Positions 54,327 through 63,301 of a DNA stretch of 64,000 nt are shown here, piece after piece. This stretch comes from Paraburkholderia adhaesiva. GTDB lineage: Bacteria > Pseudomonadota > Gammaproteobacteria > Burkholderiales > Burkholderiaceae. A program made the position numbers and the translations under genes. Under the pieces are notes generated by a model. The model did no database searches. It worked only from the letters and a program-made list of their open reading frames with translations, and had not been told where the DNA came from. Numbering within the stretch: the stretch's first letter is position 1; each line of letters starts with the position of its first letter. The stretch spans positions 1,798,001-1,862,000 of the forward strand of contig NZ_JAJEJQ010000002.1 in the NCBI RefSeq assembly GCF_021390575.1, read 5' to 3'.

Positions 54327-55145
54327 GTGTTTAGGCGATTCCGGTTGCTCATGCTCGCAGCGGCGCTGTTGATGGCCGCTTCGTGTGCTTTTGCTGAAGC
54401 GCCCTATGTAGAGGTAACGGGTGGGTCCCTCCGTAGCGCGCTCAAATTGACGGACGAGCCCGGAGATAAGCTTGTCGTAGCACCGTTTCGCATGCGGTCG
54501 AGATTCGTGACGAACGCCGAGTTCCTCGCCTTCGTCAACCGGGATGCGCGTTGGCGCCGCGATCGTATCGCTGCTCTGTTCGCCACGCGCGATTATCTGT
54601 CGCGCTGGAGCGGACCATTGAGCCTCGGTCCCGACGCTCCTCCCAATCAGGCGGTAACAGGCGTTAGCTGGTTTGCGGCGCGCGCCTATTGCGCCTCGGA
54701 AGAGGCGCGCCTTCCGCGCTGGATTGAATGGGAGTACGCGGCAGCAGCAGACGGGCAGCATCGCGATGCACGCGCGGACACCGTACGCCAGGCACGCATA
54801 CTCACTGCCCTGGTGGACAGTTTCAGCAGGCCAGCTGCAACGCCCGTACGGGAGGCACCGAACGTGTATGGCCTATACGGCATGCACACGCTGGTCGGCG
54901 AATGGGTGGACGACTATGCCTCGCTATTTGCAGACGCAGATGGGCGTAGTCCGGGCGGAAGCAACGAGCTCCGTCTTTGCGGCGGCGGTGCGCTTGCATT
55001 CTCCGATCGCACCGATTTCTCACTGATCATGCGCGTCTCGGCCCTCGCCGCAATGACACCGACCGACAGCAGTAGCAGCGTGGGCTTCCGTTGCGTCAAG
55101 GATCCCGACGGGGATCAGGTCATCAACAACAAGGACGCGACATGA
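54327..55145 (+). CDS. nirV: NirV-like SUMF1/FGE-family protein
   Basis: 272 residues from a GTG at 54327 behind GGAGGA. A signal peptide (LMLAAALLMAASCAFA) sends it to the periplasm. The formylglycine-generating-enzyme-like sulfatase fold shows FRMRSRFVTNAEFLAFVNRD, AVTGVSWFAARAYCASEEARLPRWIEWEYAA and the C-terminal SVGFRCVKD. nirV is a known companion of nirK in several denitrifiers, with unclear function. Its stop overlaps the start of the Sco gene (ATGA). The Cys pair of true FGE is not evident, so it may not oxidise Cys. Confidence 0.85.
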   Translation: MFRRFRLLMLAAALLMAASCAFAEAPYVEVTGGSLRSALKLTDEPGDKLVVAPFRMRSRFVTNAEFLAFVNRDARWRRDRIAALFATRDYLSRWSGPLSLGPDAPPNQAVTGVSWFAARAYCASEEARLPRWIEWEYAAAADGQHRDARADTVRQARILTALVDSFSRPAATPVREAPNVYGLYGMHTLVGEWVDDYASLFADADGRSPGGSNELRLCGGGALAFSDRTDFSLIMRVSALAAMTPTDSSSSVGFRCVKDPDGDQVINNKDAT

Positions 55146-55720
55146 AGCGCATTCGAGTTTTCCTCTACGCACTCCTGATGGTTTGTCCAGCGCTCGTCGC
55201 CGCCGCGCCATCCATTTCGCTACCGGGCGACTCGCTGTACCAGTTGCCTCTTGCGTTGCAGGACCAGCAAGGACGACAGTTCGATCTCGCGTCGATGCGC
55301 GGACGGCCCGTCATTGTCAGCATGTTTTATACGGCCTGCTCCGCTGCCTGCCCATTGACGGTCGACACCATCGACCAGATTCGCCACGCACTGAACGTGC
55401 CGGACCGCGCAGAGCCTTCCGTGCTGCTAGTCAGCATGGATCCGGAACATGATGATGTCGTCAATCTCGCAGCCATGGCAAAAGCGCATCAGCTCGACCC
55501 GGCGCACTGGCGGCTCACACGCACGACAGCCGGAGACACGATGGCGTTCGCCGCAACGCTCGGCGTCGCATACCGCCGTCGCACGGACGCCGATTTCAGC
55601 CATAACGCAGTTATCGCGCTTCTGGACGAGAACGGCCGTATCGTCGCGCGTACGTCGGTCATCGGCAAAGTCGATCCGGCATTTGTCTCGGCGGTGCGAG
55701 AACGCGTAGCCCGATATTGA
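55142..55720 (+). CDS. Sco1/SenC/PrrC-family copper chaperone
   Basis: 192 residues, overlapping nirV by ATGA. A signal or anchor segment (VFLYALLMVCPALVAAA) is followed by a thioredoxin-like fold with the copper-binding CSAAC motif (Cys 66 and 70) and the third ligand His154 in DFSHN. Sco proteins load copper into CuA sites or act as thiol reductants; next to nirK and upstream of nos genes it may supply NirK or NosZ. Short C-terminus, no second domain. Confidence 0.9.
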   Translation: MKRIRVFLYALLMVCPALVAAAPSISLPGDSLYQLPLALQDQQGRQFDLASMRGRPVIVSMFYTACSAACPLTVDTIDQIRHALNVPDRAEPSVLLVSMDPEHDDVVNLAAMAKAHQLDPAHWRLTRTTAGDTMAFAATLGVAYRRRTDADFSHNAVIALLDENGRIVARTSVIGKVDPAFVSAVRERVARY

Positions 55721-55753
55721 TCAGTTCGAGTACGGAAGATCCCGGCTACTCGC

Positions 55754-56434
55754 TCAACCGTTTCTTAAACGCGCGACATCGGGAATCGTGATTTCCCGAC
55801 CTTTAATCTGGATGAGTTGCCGGACGCGCAGATCGCGCAAGATGCGCGAAAAATGTTCCGGCGTTATGTTGAGACGCGAAGCAATCGTTCTTTTGCCGGA
55901 TTCCAGACGCACTTGCTGGGGAGCCGTCGAAGTACCGTCCACAAGGTTCAGCAGATAGCCGACTACTCGCTGCGTTCCAGACTGGAGCGAATACGCCTCC
56001 ACGTCACGCATCAGATTGTGAAGACGCATGCTGAGACTGGCCAGCATCTTGCGAGCAAAGACAGGATCCTGCTCGAGCCTGGTAATGACGACTGTTTTCT
56101 TCACATGTAACAGCAAGGTGTCAGCCAACGCCTGCGCGGACACGATATAGGCCTTGTCCATGAACATCAATGCTTCGCCGAAGCCGTCGCCCGGCCCCAC
56201 GAGGCGCACGATCTTCTCTTCTCCAATGGGAGAACTGAAACTCAGCTTGATCAAACCATACACGACAGTATGGAAACCCAGGCAGGGATCGCCGCGGCGA
56301 AATATCGTTGCGCCACGCGCCACCCTCACCTCGGTTGTTCCCTGCGCAAGAACGTCAAGTTCCTCCGGCGACATGTCGTTGAACAACGGCATCTTCGAGA
56401 GGAATTCCTGAAATCGAATCTTACCTACCCGCAT
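55754..56434 (-). CDS. Crp/Fnr-family regulator, DNR/NnrR-like
   Basis: 226 residues. The cyclic-nucleotide-binding-like N-terminus (about 12-130) has ARGATIFRRGDPCLGFHTVVYGLIKLS; there is no N-terminal Cys cluster, so it is not an oxygen-sensing FNR. The C-terminal Crp helix-turn-helix is near 165-225 (SGKRTIASRLNITPEHFSRILRDL). DNR/NnrR proteins bind haem and activate nir, nor and nos genes on nitric oxide; the location beside nirK, nirV and the nos-linked operon supports that role here. It is convergent with the Sco gene. Confidence 0.85.
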   Translation of the reverse strand: MRVGKIRFQEFLSKMPLFNDMSPEELDVLAQGTTEVRVARGATIFRRGDPCLGFHTVVYGLIKLSFSSPIGEEKIVRLVGPGDGFGEALMFMDKAYIVSAQALADTLLLHVKKTVVITRLEQDPVFARKMLASLSMRLHNLMRDVEAYSLQSGTQRVVGYLLNLVDGTSTAPQQVRLESGKRTIASRLNITPEHFSRILRDLRVRQLIQIKGREITIPDVARLRNG

Positions 56435-56829
56435 TTGGCTGCTCCGACTGGTTAGCGGCTTTGTATTGGATTGAACTGGACAGATGCGTTAGCCGCAGAT
56501 CCGCCAATTGTCGCGCGCGAAAGTATGGATAGATATGCCCGCGGTCAAACAGTGATCTGCCATTTCGAGCCTTATGTCGCACCCATTCACGCAACTCCGG
56601 CGGCTTCAGCAAGGCTGTTTTTTGCGTGCGCCGAATTCTGTATATCGACGCGCACACAATCGCAAACGTTTAACTGAACCGACTCGCAAAAATATTGAGC
56701 CGTAACATTTTTTGGGCAATAAGTAGAGCCGTACTATCGATGTGCGATTAATTCATCCGGAATGTATCCGGTGCAATGCAGCCGTAAGCAAAGCACATTT
56801 CTATCGCCAATTTACGAAAGCAAATAACT
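56435..56829. other. Divergent spacer between two NO-type regulators
   Basis: About 395 bases, AT-rich from 56640 on. The direct repeat GAGCCGTA occurs at 56697-56704 and 56726-56733, 29 bp apart, within a likely promoter of the Rrf2 gene. No consensus NsrR or DNR box is obvious. No further gene seen. Confidence 0.4.
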
Positions 56830-57300
56830 ATGCGGCTCACAGGCTTTACCAGGTACGGTCTGCTGGTGCTGTTCCACACCACGGTTCACGCCGACGAAGT
56901 CATCACGGTCGGCCAGATTTCCGACGCGTTCGGTATCTCGCGCAACTATCTGACGAAGGTCGTTCATGCGCTTGGTAAAGCGGGCTATCTGAGTACGGTA
57001 AGGGGCCGTGCGGGTGGCTTGCGCCTTGGCCGCCCTGCAGGGCGCATTACTATCGGTGAAATCGTTCGCGTCATGGAGCGAAATCTGGACGTGGGCGAAC
57101 GCTTCGATGTTGAAGATCTCGCATGCGCAATTACCGCAGCCGCTGGACTTCGTTGCGCATTTTCCGCGGCCGCGCGTGCGTATTTCGATGTGCTCGACAG
57201 GTGTACGTTCGCCGATCTCGCCTCCGAACAAACCGAATTGACGCGCCTTCTGATCGGCAACCTCGTCTCGCATCCGGCGATGCAGCAATCCACGCCGTGA
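56830..57300 (+). CDS. Rrf2/NsrR-like regulator with altered cysteine ligands
   Basis: 156 residues. The winged helix (about 1-80) matches NsrR closely (MRLTGFTRYGLLVLF, FGISRNYLTKVVHALGKAGYL, RGRAGGLRLGRPAG). Canonical NsrR binds [Fe-S] through three Cys in a 12-residue span; here only one is in register (Cys99 in LACAIT), the following PAC Cys is replaced by Ala in ITAAAGL, the preceding Cys is missing and the region has a four-residue insertion. Cys109 and Cys125 could be substitutes. It sits in the denitrification block, so it probably regulates NO-responsive genes, possibly with a different cluster or none. Confidence 0.85.
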   Translation: MRLTGFTRYGLLVLFHTTVHADEVITVGQISDAFGISRNYLTKVVHALGKAGYLSTVRGRAGGLRLGRPAGRITIGEIVRVMERNLDVGERFDVEDLACAITAAAGLRCAFSAAARAYFDVLDRCTFADLASEQTELTRLLIGNLVSHPAMQQSTP

Positions 57301-57403
57301 GGCATGGTTCAGAATTTTGCCTGCATCCTGAACCACGCCACTCTGCAGCAAGATAATCCGGTTTTCGGCAATCTCTCAGGAATCCAGCAGATTGCCGACC
57401 CGG

Positions 57404-58180
57404 TTATTTGACGTCTTTCCAGTACGCGGCATTCAACCGCCACGCAATAAACGTCATCCCCCCCAGGAATAGCAGCACCCAGACGCCGAGTCGCTTGCGC
57501 GTCGTCTGTTCCGGCTCGGACATCCAGCCGAGGTACGCCACGAGATCGGCCACGTCGGCATCGTAATCCGCCGGCGAGATCTTCCCGGGCGTGACCTGCT
57601 GGTAACCCGCGAAGCGATGGATCTTCTCGCCGCTTGCCTTGTCAACCGTGTCTTCGAACTTCGCCTTCCGCGTACCCTGCAACTGCCACAGCGGATGCGG
57701 CATGCTCACGTTCTCATACACCAGGTTATTCCAGCCGGTCGGCCGCGTGTCGTCGGTGTAGAAGCTGCGAAGGTAGGTATAAAGCCAGTCGCGGCCGCGT
57801 GAGCGCGCCTCCACCGAAAGATCCGGCGGCGTTGCGCCGAACCAGCTTTTAGCATCGTCCGGCCGTATCGCGACGGTCATCGTGCTGCCCACCTTGTCCG
57901 AGGCAAACATCAGGTTTGTCTCGATCTGCTTTTGCGAAATGCCAAGACCCTCTAGCCGGCTATAGCGCATCAGGTTCGCACTATGGCAGTTCAGGCAATA
58001 GTTGACGAACAGTTGGGCGCCATGCTGGAGCGAGGCAAGATCATTCGCCCTTTCGGGCGCGTGATCGAGCGGAATATTTTCCTCAGCCCACGCCGGCGCT
58101 CCCGTTACTGAAAATGCGAGAGCGAGCGTGGCCAGGGCCGCAGCCCTGCGGGCGAGTGTCGAAAGCAGCTTTATCTTCAT
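57404..58180 (-). CDS. petC: Cytochrome c1 of bc1 complex
   Basis: 258 residues, signal peptide cut near WAEE. The haem site is YCLNCH (Cys62, Cys65, His66); a conserved GATPPDLSVEAR segment and a VSMPHPLWQLQG region carrying the Met ligand zone follow. One C-terminal membrane anchor (LGVWVLLFLGGMTFIAWRLN). It transfers electrons from the Rieske centre to periplasmic cytochrome c. Last gene of the nosR - c4 - petABC run. Confidence 0.95.
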   Translation of the reverse strand: MKIKLLSTLARRAAALATLALAFSVTGAPAWAEENIPLDHAPERANDLASLQHGAQLFVNYCLNCHSANLMRYSRLEGLGISQKQIETNLMFASDKVGSTMTVAIRPDDAKSWFGATPPDLSVEARSRGRDWLYTYLRSFYTDDTRPTGWNNLVYENVSMPHPLWQLQGTRKAKFEDTVDKASGEKIHRFAGYQQVTPGKISPADYDADVADLVAYLGWMSEPEQTTRKRLGVWVLLFLGGMTFIAWRLNAAYWKDVK

Positions 58181-58204
58181 AGTCGTGTTCTCTTCGCTCG
58201 TCAG

Positions 58205-59590
58205 TTAATGGGCCTTGAAGTGCACGCGCTCAGGCGGCTGCTTGAAGGTGCCACGCCGCGTCCAGAACGGCATGCCGAGGAAGAATGCGAAATAGATGAG
58301 CGCGCAGACCTGGGCGACAAGCGTGCCCACGGGTGACGGCGGCCGTGTGCCCAGGAACCCCAGAATGAAGAACGCCACCACGAATATCCCGAGGAACACC
58401 TTGTGGAAGAAAGGACGGTAGCGGATCGACTTCACCGGTGCCTGATCGAGCCACGGCAGGAAGAAGAGCGAAACCACCGCCGATCCCATCACCACAACAC
58501 CCCAGAACTTCGATTCGGTATAGGCCATCGCGAGAACCACGAGAGCCGCCAGCACCGGCAGACCCAACCGCCACTTGCCGCGTGCGCGCACGAGCGCGAG
58601 CAGGCCGAGCAGCGCGATCACAATCATCAGCACGATCTTGAACGGATCGGTGGTGGCACGGAGCATCGCGTAGAACGCCGTGAAATACCACACCGGCGCG
58701 ATTTCAGGTGGCGTCTGCAGCGGATTGGCGGGCACGAAGTTATTCGCTTCGAGGAAGTAACCGCCCATTTCCGGCGAGAAGAATATGATCGCCGCGAAGA
58801 CCATCAGGAAGATGCACACACCCATGAAGTCGTGCACCGAGTAATACGGATGGAACGGAATGCCGTCGAGCGGCTTGCCATTCTCGTCCTTCTTCTCCTT
58901 GATCTCGATGCCATCGGGGTTATTCGAACCCACTTCGTGCAGCGCAACGATGTGCGCGAACACCAGCCCCAGCAGCACGAGCGGAATCGCGATCACGTGA
59001 AACGCGAAGAAGCGGTTGAGCGTGACGTCCGAGATAACGTAATCGCCGCGAATCCAGAGCGACAAGTCCGGGCCGACGACCGGAATCGCCGAGAACAGGT
59101 TCACGATCACCTGGGCGCCCCAGTAGGACATCTGGCCCCACGGAAGCAGATAGCCGAAGAACGCCTCGGCCATCAGGCACAGGAAGATCGCGCAGCCGAA
59201 AATCCACACGAGTTCGCGCGGCTTGCGATGCGAGCCGTACATCAGTCCGCGGAACATGTGCAGATAGACGACGACGAAGAACATCGAGGCGCCCGTCGAG
59301 TGCATATAACGGATCAGCCAGCCCCATGGCACCTCGCGCATGATGTACTCGACCGACGCGAACGCGAGCGTCGAGTCGGGCTTGTAGTTCATCGTGAGGA
59401 AAATGCCGGTGACGATCTGGTTCACCAGCACGAGCAGCGCGAGCGAGCCAAAGAAGTACCAGTAATTGAAATTCTTCGGCGCGTAGTATTCGGAGAGATG
59501 CGCCTTCCACGTTGCTGTCAACGGGAAACGCTTGTCGATCCAGCCGACGACTCCCTTTGTTTCGACCTTATGTTCAGTGACAGTCGCCAT
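58205..59590 (-). CDS. petB: Cytochrome b of bc1 complex
   Basis: 461 residues with eight or more membrane helices. Four haem-binding His are in the expected helices (RYMHSTGASMFFVVVYLHMF and FFAFHVIAIPLVLLGLVFAH). The quinol-oxidation PEW motif is represented by PVWYFTAFYAMLR. The b/c1-type order and overlap with the Rieske gene (start directly after the previous stop) are standard. It oxidises quinol and pumps protons. Confidence 0.96.
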   Translation of the reverse strand: MATVTEHKVETKGVVGWIDKRFPLTATWKAHLSEYYAPKNFNYWYFFGSLALLVLVNQIVTGIFLTMNYKPDSTLAFASVEYIMREVPWGWLIRYMHSTGASMFFVVVYLHMFRGLMYGSHRKPRELVWIFGCAIFLCLMAEAFFGYLLPWGQMSYWGAQVIVNLFSAIPVVGPDLSLWIRGDYVISDVTLNRFFAFHVIAIPLVLLGLVFAHIVALHEVGSNNPDGIEIKEKKDENGKPLDGIPFHPYYSVHDFMGVCIFLMVFAAIIFFSPEMGGYFLEANNFVPANPLQTPPEIAPVWYFTAFYAMLRATTDPFKIVLMIVIALLGLLALVRARGKWRLGLPVLAALVVLAMAYTESKFWGVVVMGSAVVSLFFLPWLDQAPVKSIRYRPFFHKVFLGIFVVAFFILGFLGTRPPSPVGTLVAQVCALIYFAFFLGMPFWTRRGTFKQPPERVHFKAH

Positions 59591-60211
59591 TTATGCTTCT
59601 CCTTTTTCGTCCTTGCCGATCACGAGTTGCGTCGCGGACGTGAACATGTAAGGCGGGATGTCTAGATTCTGCGGCGCCGGTTTGTTCTTGAACACACGGC
59701 CGGAAAGATCGTAGGTGGAACCGTGGCACGGGCACAGAAAGCCGCCCGGCCAGTTTTCGGGCAGGTTCGGCTGCGGGCCTTCCTGAAACCGCGCCGTCGG
59801 CGTGCAGCCCAGATGCGTGCACACCGCGACGGTCACGAGAATGTTCTTGTGTTCGGCGCGCGAGCGGAATTCGTTCTTGCAATACTCGGGCTCCGGCATC
59901 GAGAACGGATTCTTCGTCAGCGGATCGGCGAGATCGCTGCTGGCCTTCTGGACATCGGCGAGCATTTGATCGGTGCGGTTGAAGATCCACACAGGCTTGC
60001 CTCGCCATGCGACGGTCATCATTTCGCCGGGCTTGAGGTGGCTGATATCGACTTCAACCGGTGCGCCAGCGGCCTTCGCCTTTTCGGACGGCGCGAACGA
60101 ACCCGCGAAAGGCACGACCGCGGCCAGGCCCCCGACGCCACCTGCGACCGATGCCGCAATCAGCCATGTACGGCGGCCGCTGTCGACATTTTCGTCTTCG
60201 TGGACTTGCAT
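59591..60211 (-). CDS. petA: Rieske iron-sulfur protein of bc1 complex
   Basis: 206 residues. A twin-Arg start (GRRTWLIAASVAGGVGGLAA) suggests Tat export and membrane anchoring. [2Fe-2S] ligands are CTHLGC (Cys131, His133) and CPCHGS (Cys160, His163), with the disulfide Cys136 and Cys162. It hands electrons from quinol to cytochrome c1. Directly followed by cytochrome b. Confidence 0.95.
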   Translation of the reverse strand: MQVHEDENVDSGRRTWLIAASVAGGVGGLAAVVPFAGSFAPSEKAKAAGAPVEVDISHLKPGEMMTVAWRGKPVWIFNRTDQMLADVQKASSDLADPLTKNPFSMPEPEYCKNEFRSRAEHKNILVTVAVCTHLGCTPTARFQEGPQPNLPENWPGGFLCPCHGSTYDLSGRVFKNKPAPQNLDIPPYMFTSATQLVIGKDEKGEA

Positions 60212-60281
60212 GACATTCCTCGTTTCTAAATTGATTTTTTAACGCCATTTCTGGGGCCGCGAGCCCGCGCGAATGGAGTCT

Positions 60282-60935
60282 TTAACGCAGCCCTGAAATG
60301 TAGTCGGCCACCGCCTTGATCTCGTTGTCCGAGAGACGCGATGCAATCGCATGCATCGGCACGCTGTTGTCACGCGCGCCCGCTCCCTGGGTGAACGCGG
60401 TCAACTGGGTTGCGGTATAGGCCGCCCATTGCCCCGAAAGACGCGGATACAGCGAGGGAATGCCCTGACCCGTCGGACCATGGCAGCCCGCACACGCCGG
60501 CACGCCCTTGTCGGCAATACCGCCGCGATAGATTTTTTGTCCGAGCGCGAACGTGTCCTTGTTTTGCGCGTCGCCGGGCTTCGGACTCTGCGACGCGAAA
60601 TAAGCGGCGACGTCCACGACCTGTTGATCGGAAAGCGCGCCCGCCATTCCCGCCATGATCGGGTTGGCTCGGACCGGTTGACCGCCGGCGGATTGCGCCT
60701 TGAAATCCCCTAGCTGTTTGACGATATAACCGGCATGCTGCCCCGCGAGCTTCGGAAAGGTCTCGGCCGCACTGTTGCCATCGGCAGCGTGGCACGCCGC
60801 GCACACCTGCGCCACGACGGCCTGTCCTCGACTGGCATCCGGCGTGCTCACCTGTGCCGCGTGCGTGAGCACTGCCCACCCCGAGAGGCCCGCGGTTATG
60901 TGTAGGGCCACCCAAACCTTGCGCATTCGATTCAT
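60282..60935 (-). CDS. Dihaem cytochrome c4-type protein
   Basis: 217 residues with a signal peptide (LHITAGLSGWAVLTHAA). Two similar c-type domains: CAACH (Cys45, Cys48, His49) and CAGCH (Cys148, Cys151, His152), with axial Met candidates in ANPIMAGMAG and SVPMHAIASRL. Cytochrome c4 shuttles electrons in the periplasm, here likely from the bc1 complex to NosZ or another terminal reductase. Its start overlaps the nosR stop (ATGA). Confidence 0.9.
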   Translation of the reverse strand: MNRMRKVWVALHITAGLSGWAVLTHAAQVSTPDASRGQAVVAQVCAACHAADGNSAAETFPKLAGQHAGYIVKQLGDFKAQSAGGQPVRANPIMAGMAGALSDQQVVDVAAYFASQSPKPGDAQNKDTFALGQKIYRGGIADKGVPACAGCHGPTGQGIPSLYPRLSGQWAAYTATQLTAFTQGAGARDNSVPMHAIASRLSDNEIKAVADYISGLR

Positions 60936-63163
60936 TCAACCGTCCTGTTTTGTTCTGTAGTGGAAAGAGATTCCGCAACACGCGACGCCGCCGGCGCAGC
61001 CTTGACGGCCCCCGTGTTCGCGCTCCCCGTGGTTTCGAGCTTGATCGGAATGAAATATCCGTCCTTGCCAACTCGAGTCAGCGGCAGCTTTTCCTTCTCG
61101 CGCCTTTTCCGCTCTTTCGACAATGGCGGGCAGGTGTGCTCGTCGTAATACATCACCATGCAATCGAGGCAGAGCATGCACTCCATCTGGTCGATCCGGC
61201 CTTTTTCGTCGATCGCCTGTGAGCCGCAACCGACCGCGCAGGCATGGCAACTCGTGCATTCAGGCTTGCGTCGCAGTTTGAGCAGGCGCCGCCAGCCCGG
61301 CAGTGCAAGACTTGCCCCAAGCGGGCACAGATACTTGCAGAACGGCCGTTCAATGAAAATCGATGCCCCGACAATGACGGTCCAGAACAACATGAACGGC
61401 CACGATCGGTTGAGCACGCCAACGAGGAACGTCGTCTTGAACGGTTCGATTTCCGCGAGTTTTTCAGCCCAGGGCATCGAGAAGAACGACACCACGAGCA
61501 ACACCGCGAACACCACGTACTTGAGCTTGCGCAGCCGGTTGTGCCAGCGCATCGGCAGCTTGGTCTGCAGCTTCTTCAGGCCCGTAGCACGTGCCACCTT
61601 GTAAAGCATCTCGGACATCGAGCCGAACGGGCACATCCAGCCGCAGAACAAGCCGCGTCCCCAAATGATCACGGTGATCGCGATCACGATCCAGAAGACG
61701 AAAATGAACGGATCGGAAAGGAAGAGCGACATCTTCCACCCGCCGAACAGCGAATGGATGAACGTCAGCACCTGCGTGATGGATGGCTGCGCCATCTCAT
61801 GCCAGCCTGCGAAGCCCACCGCGATCAACCAGCTTGCGGTTTTCGGCACGGAGACCCAACGCTTATTCGCGCGCTTTGCCTTGCGTACCCAACGGTCGCG
61901 AGTCGCAAAGAACGCCATGACGGCAACGGCCCAGCCAATGAAGAGGCCGATTTCCAGTTTCTTGCCGTTCCATGCGTTCCACCAGGAGGGCGTTTCCTCC
62001 TCGACCTTCGGACGGCCACCCTCGAGGAAGGTCGCAGGCAGCCAGTACGGTGAGTTGAATGCCGAAAAGCTCTTTGCGCCCGTTTCCTTATCCTCTTTGT
62101 GACCCAGGAACACGAACTTCCACGGATAGGCCGCACTGAATTTCGTGTTGCGGATGATAAAGATGCCGGTCTCGTTGAAGGCGGGCGTGCCGGCTGCCTC
62201 CAGCGAGTAGAGATTCAGATAATCGGAATCCTTGAACGTGAACGCGTTGATTCCCTGCTGGACCTGGATGCGATCATAGATGCCGCCTCGCACGAAGCCC
62301 GATCCCTTGAACGACTCCGTGCCGTTCGCCACAACGAAAATCGCGTGGTCTCCAGGCTGGAGACGGTTCATAAGCTGCGCGTAACCGTAGTCACCGAGAA
62401 TGCTTTTGCCGATCGCGGGGGCGTTCAGGTAGCCATAGTAGAGATCGAGATAGGGCGAGCCAGTGTCTGCCGCGCCAACGTCGCTGGCATGGAGCACGAG
62501 ATGCTGTACCGCCCCCATGTCCACGAGCTTGTTCCATCCGTAGCGCGTATCAGACTGCACCAGTTTTGCCTGCGGCAGAATCGCTTCCTTCACGATACCG
62601 ACCTGGCTGGCGACCGCAACGGCGCAGCGCGAGATCAACTGGTTTTCGGCAATGGCCGTGACCGTCGCGCCCGAAATGGCGTCGAGGCCCTTTTCGCCCG
62701 AACTGCTCTGGCCGATCTCAAAGCGCTGGCCCGCAAACAAGCCTACGTACTGGCCAAGAAATGAGAGCAGCTTGCTCTCGGGAATACCGACCAGCAGGAT
62801 TGGCTCACTGTGTTTGAGCACCCGGACGCCGGTGATCACACCTTTGGTGTCCATGCCGATCAGCGTGACGATCGGTTTACCGGAATAACCTTGTATGTCG
62901 ACGATATCGGTCGACAGGAATACGTAGCCTTTGAGGGTACGCGCGTGCCCGTCGTTGGCATAGGCCTCGACGTAGGGCGGAGCGCCCTTGCGCGCGGAGA
63001 ATTCGTTTGCACCTGGCAGTACGCCTGCGCAGTCGGTCCACTTGCACATCTCGGGCTGGCTGAACAGCGCGTCGGGTAACTCCTGCTCGTAAATCGAAGC
63101 GAAGACCGGATGGGTCACTGCGACCAGGAGCGCGAACAGCAAGAACCGCAACGTTACTTTCAT
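60932..63163 (-). CDS. nosR: NosR, flavin- and FeS-containing factor for N2O reduction
   Basis: 743 residues. Signal peptide, then a periplasmic FMN-binding domain with the covalent flavin site SGATVT (164-169), then about six helices with two CxxxCP motifs (CGWMCPFGS and CKYLCPLGA) and a C-terminal cytoplasmic ferredoxin-like region with two Cys clusters (CTSCHACAVGC and CMLCLDCMVMYYDEHTC). NosR is needed for expression and electron supply of nitrous oxide reductase. Together with c4 and petABC it forms an apparent operon. nosZ itself would be expected beyond the right edge. Confidence 0.96.
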   Translation of the reverse strand: MKVTLRFLLFALLVAVTHPVFASIYEQELPDALFSQPEMCKWTDCAGVLPGANEFSARKGAPPYVEAYANDGHARTLKGYVFLSTDIVDIQGYSGKPIVTLIGMDTKGVITGVRVLKHSEPILLVGIPESKLLSFLGQYVGLFAGQRFEIGQSSSGEKGLDAISGATVTAIAENQLISRCAVAVASQVGIVKEAILPQAKLVQSDTRYGWNKLVDMGAVQHLVLHASDVGAADTGSPYLDLYYGYLNAPAIGKSILGDYGYAQLMNRLQPGDHAIFVVANGTESFKGSGFVRGGIYDRIQVQQGINAFTFKDSDYLNLYSLEAAGTPAFNETGIFIIRNTKFSAAYPWKFVFLGHKEDKETGAKSFSAFNSPYWLPATFLEGGRPKVEEETPSWWNAWNGKKLEIGLFIGWAVAVMAFFATRDRWVRKAKRANKRWVSVPKTASWLIAVGFAGWHEMAQPSITQVLTFIHSLFGGWKMSLFLSDPFIFVFWIVIAITVIIWGRGLFCGWMCPFGSMSEMLYKVARATGLKKLQTKLPMRWHNRLRKLKYVVFAVLLVVSFFSMPWAEKLAEIEPFKTTFLVGVLNRSWPFMLFWTVIVGASIFIERPFCKYLCPLGASLALPGWRRLLKLRRKPECTSCHACAVGCGSQAIDEKGRIDQMECMLCLDCMVMYYDEHTCPPLSKERKRREKEKLPLTRVGKDGYFIPIKLETTGSANTGAVKAAPAASRVAESLSTTEQNRTVE

Positions 63164-63301
63164 TTTTGTCGCTTTGAGGGGGCCGCCAGGAAGGGCGCAG
63201 CTTCAACGCGATTACGCGGACGAAGCGCGCCCCAATGGCGATTACTACTAGACGCCGCACCGCTCACCAGACCCCGGCGCGGCACAGCGCTTCCACTCAC
63301 A

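Noticed and set aside
56830..57300. Plain call as a canonical NsrR
   Set aside because: The missing cluster cysteines make a canonical [Fe-S] NsrR assignment unsafe; called NsrR-like instead.
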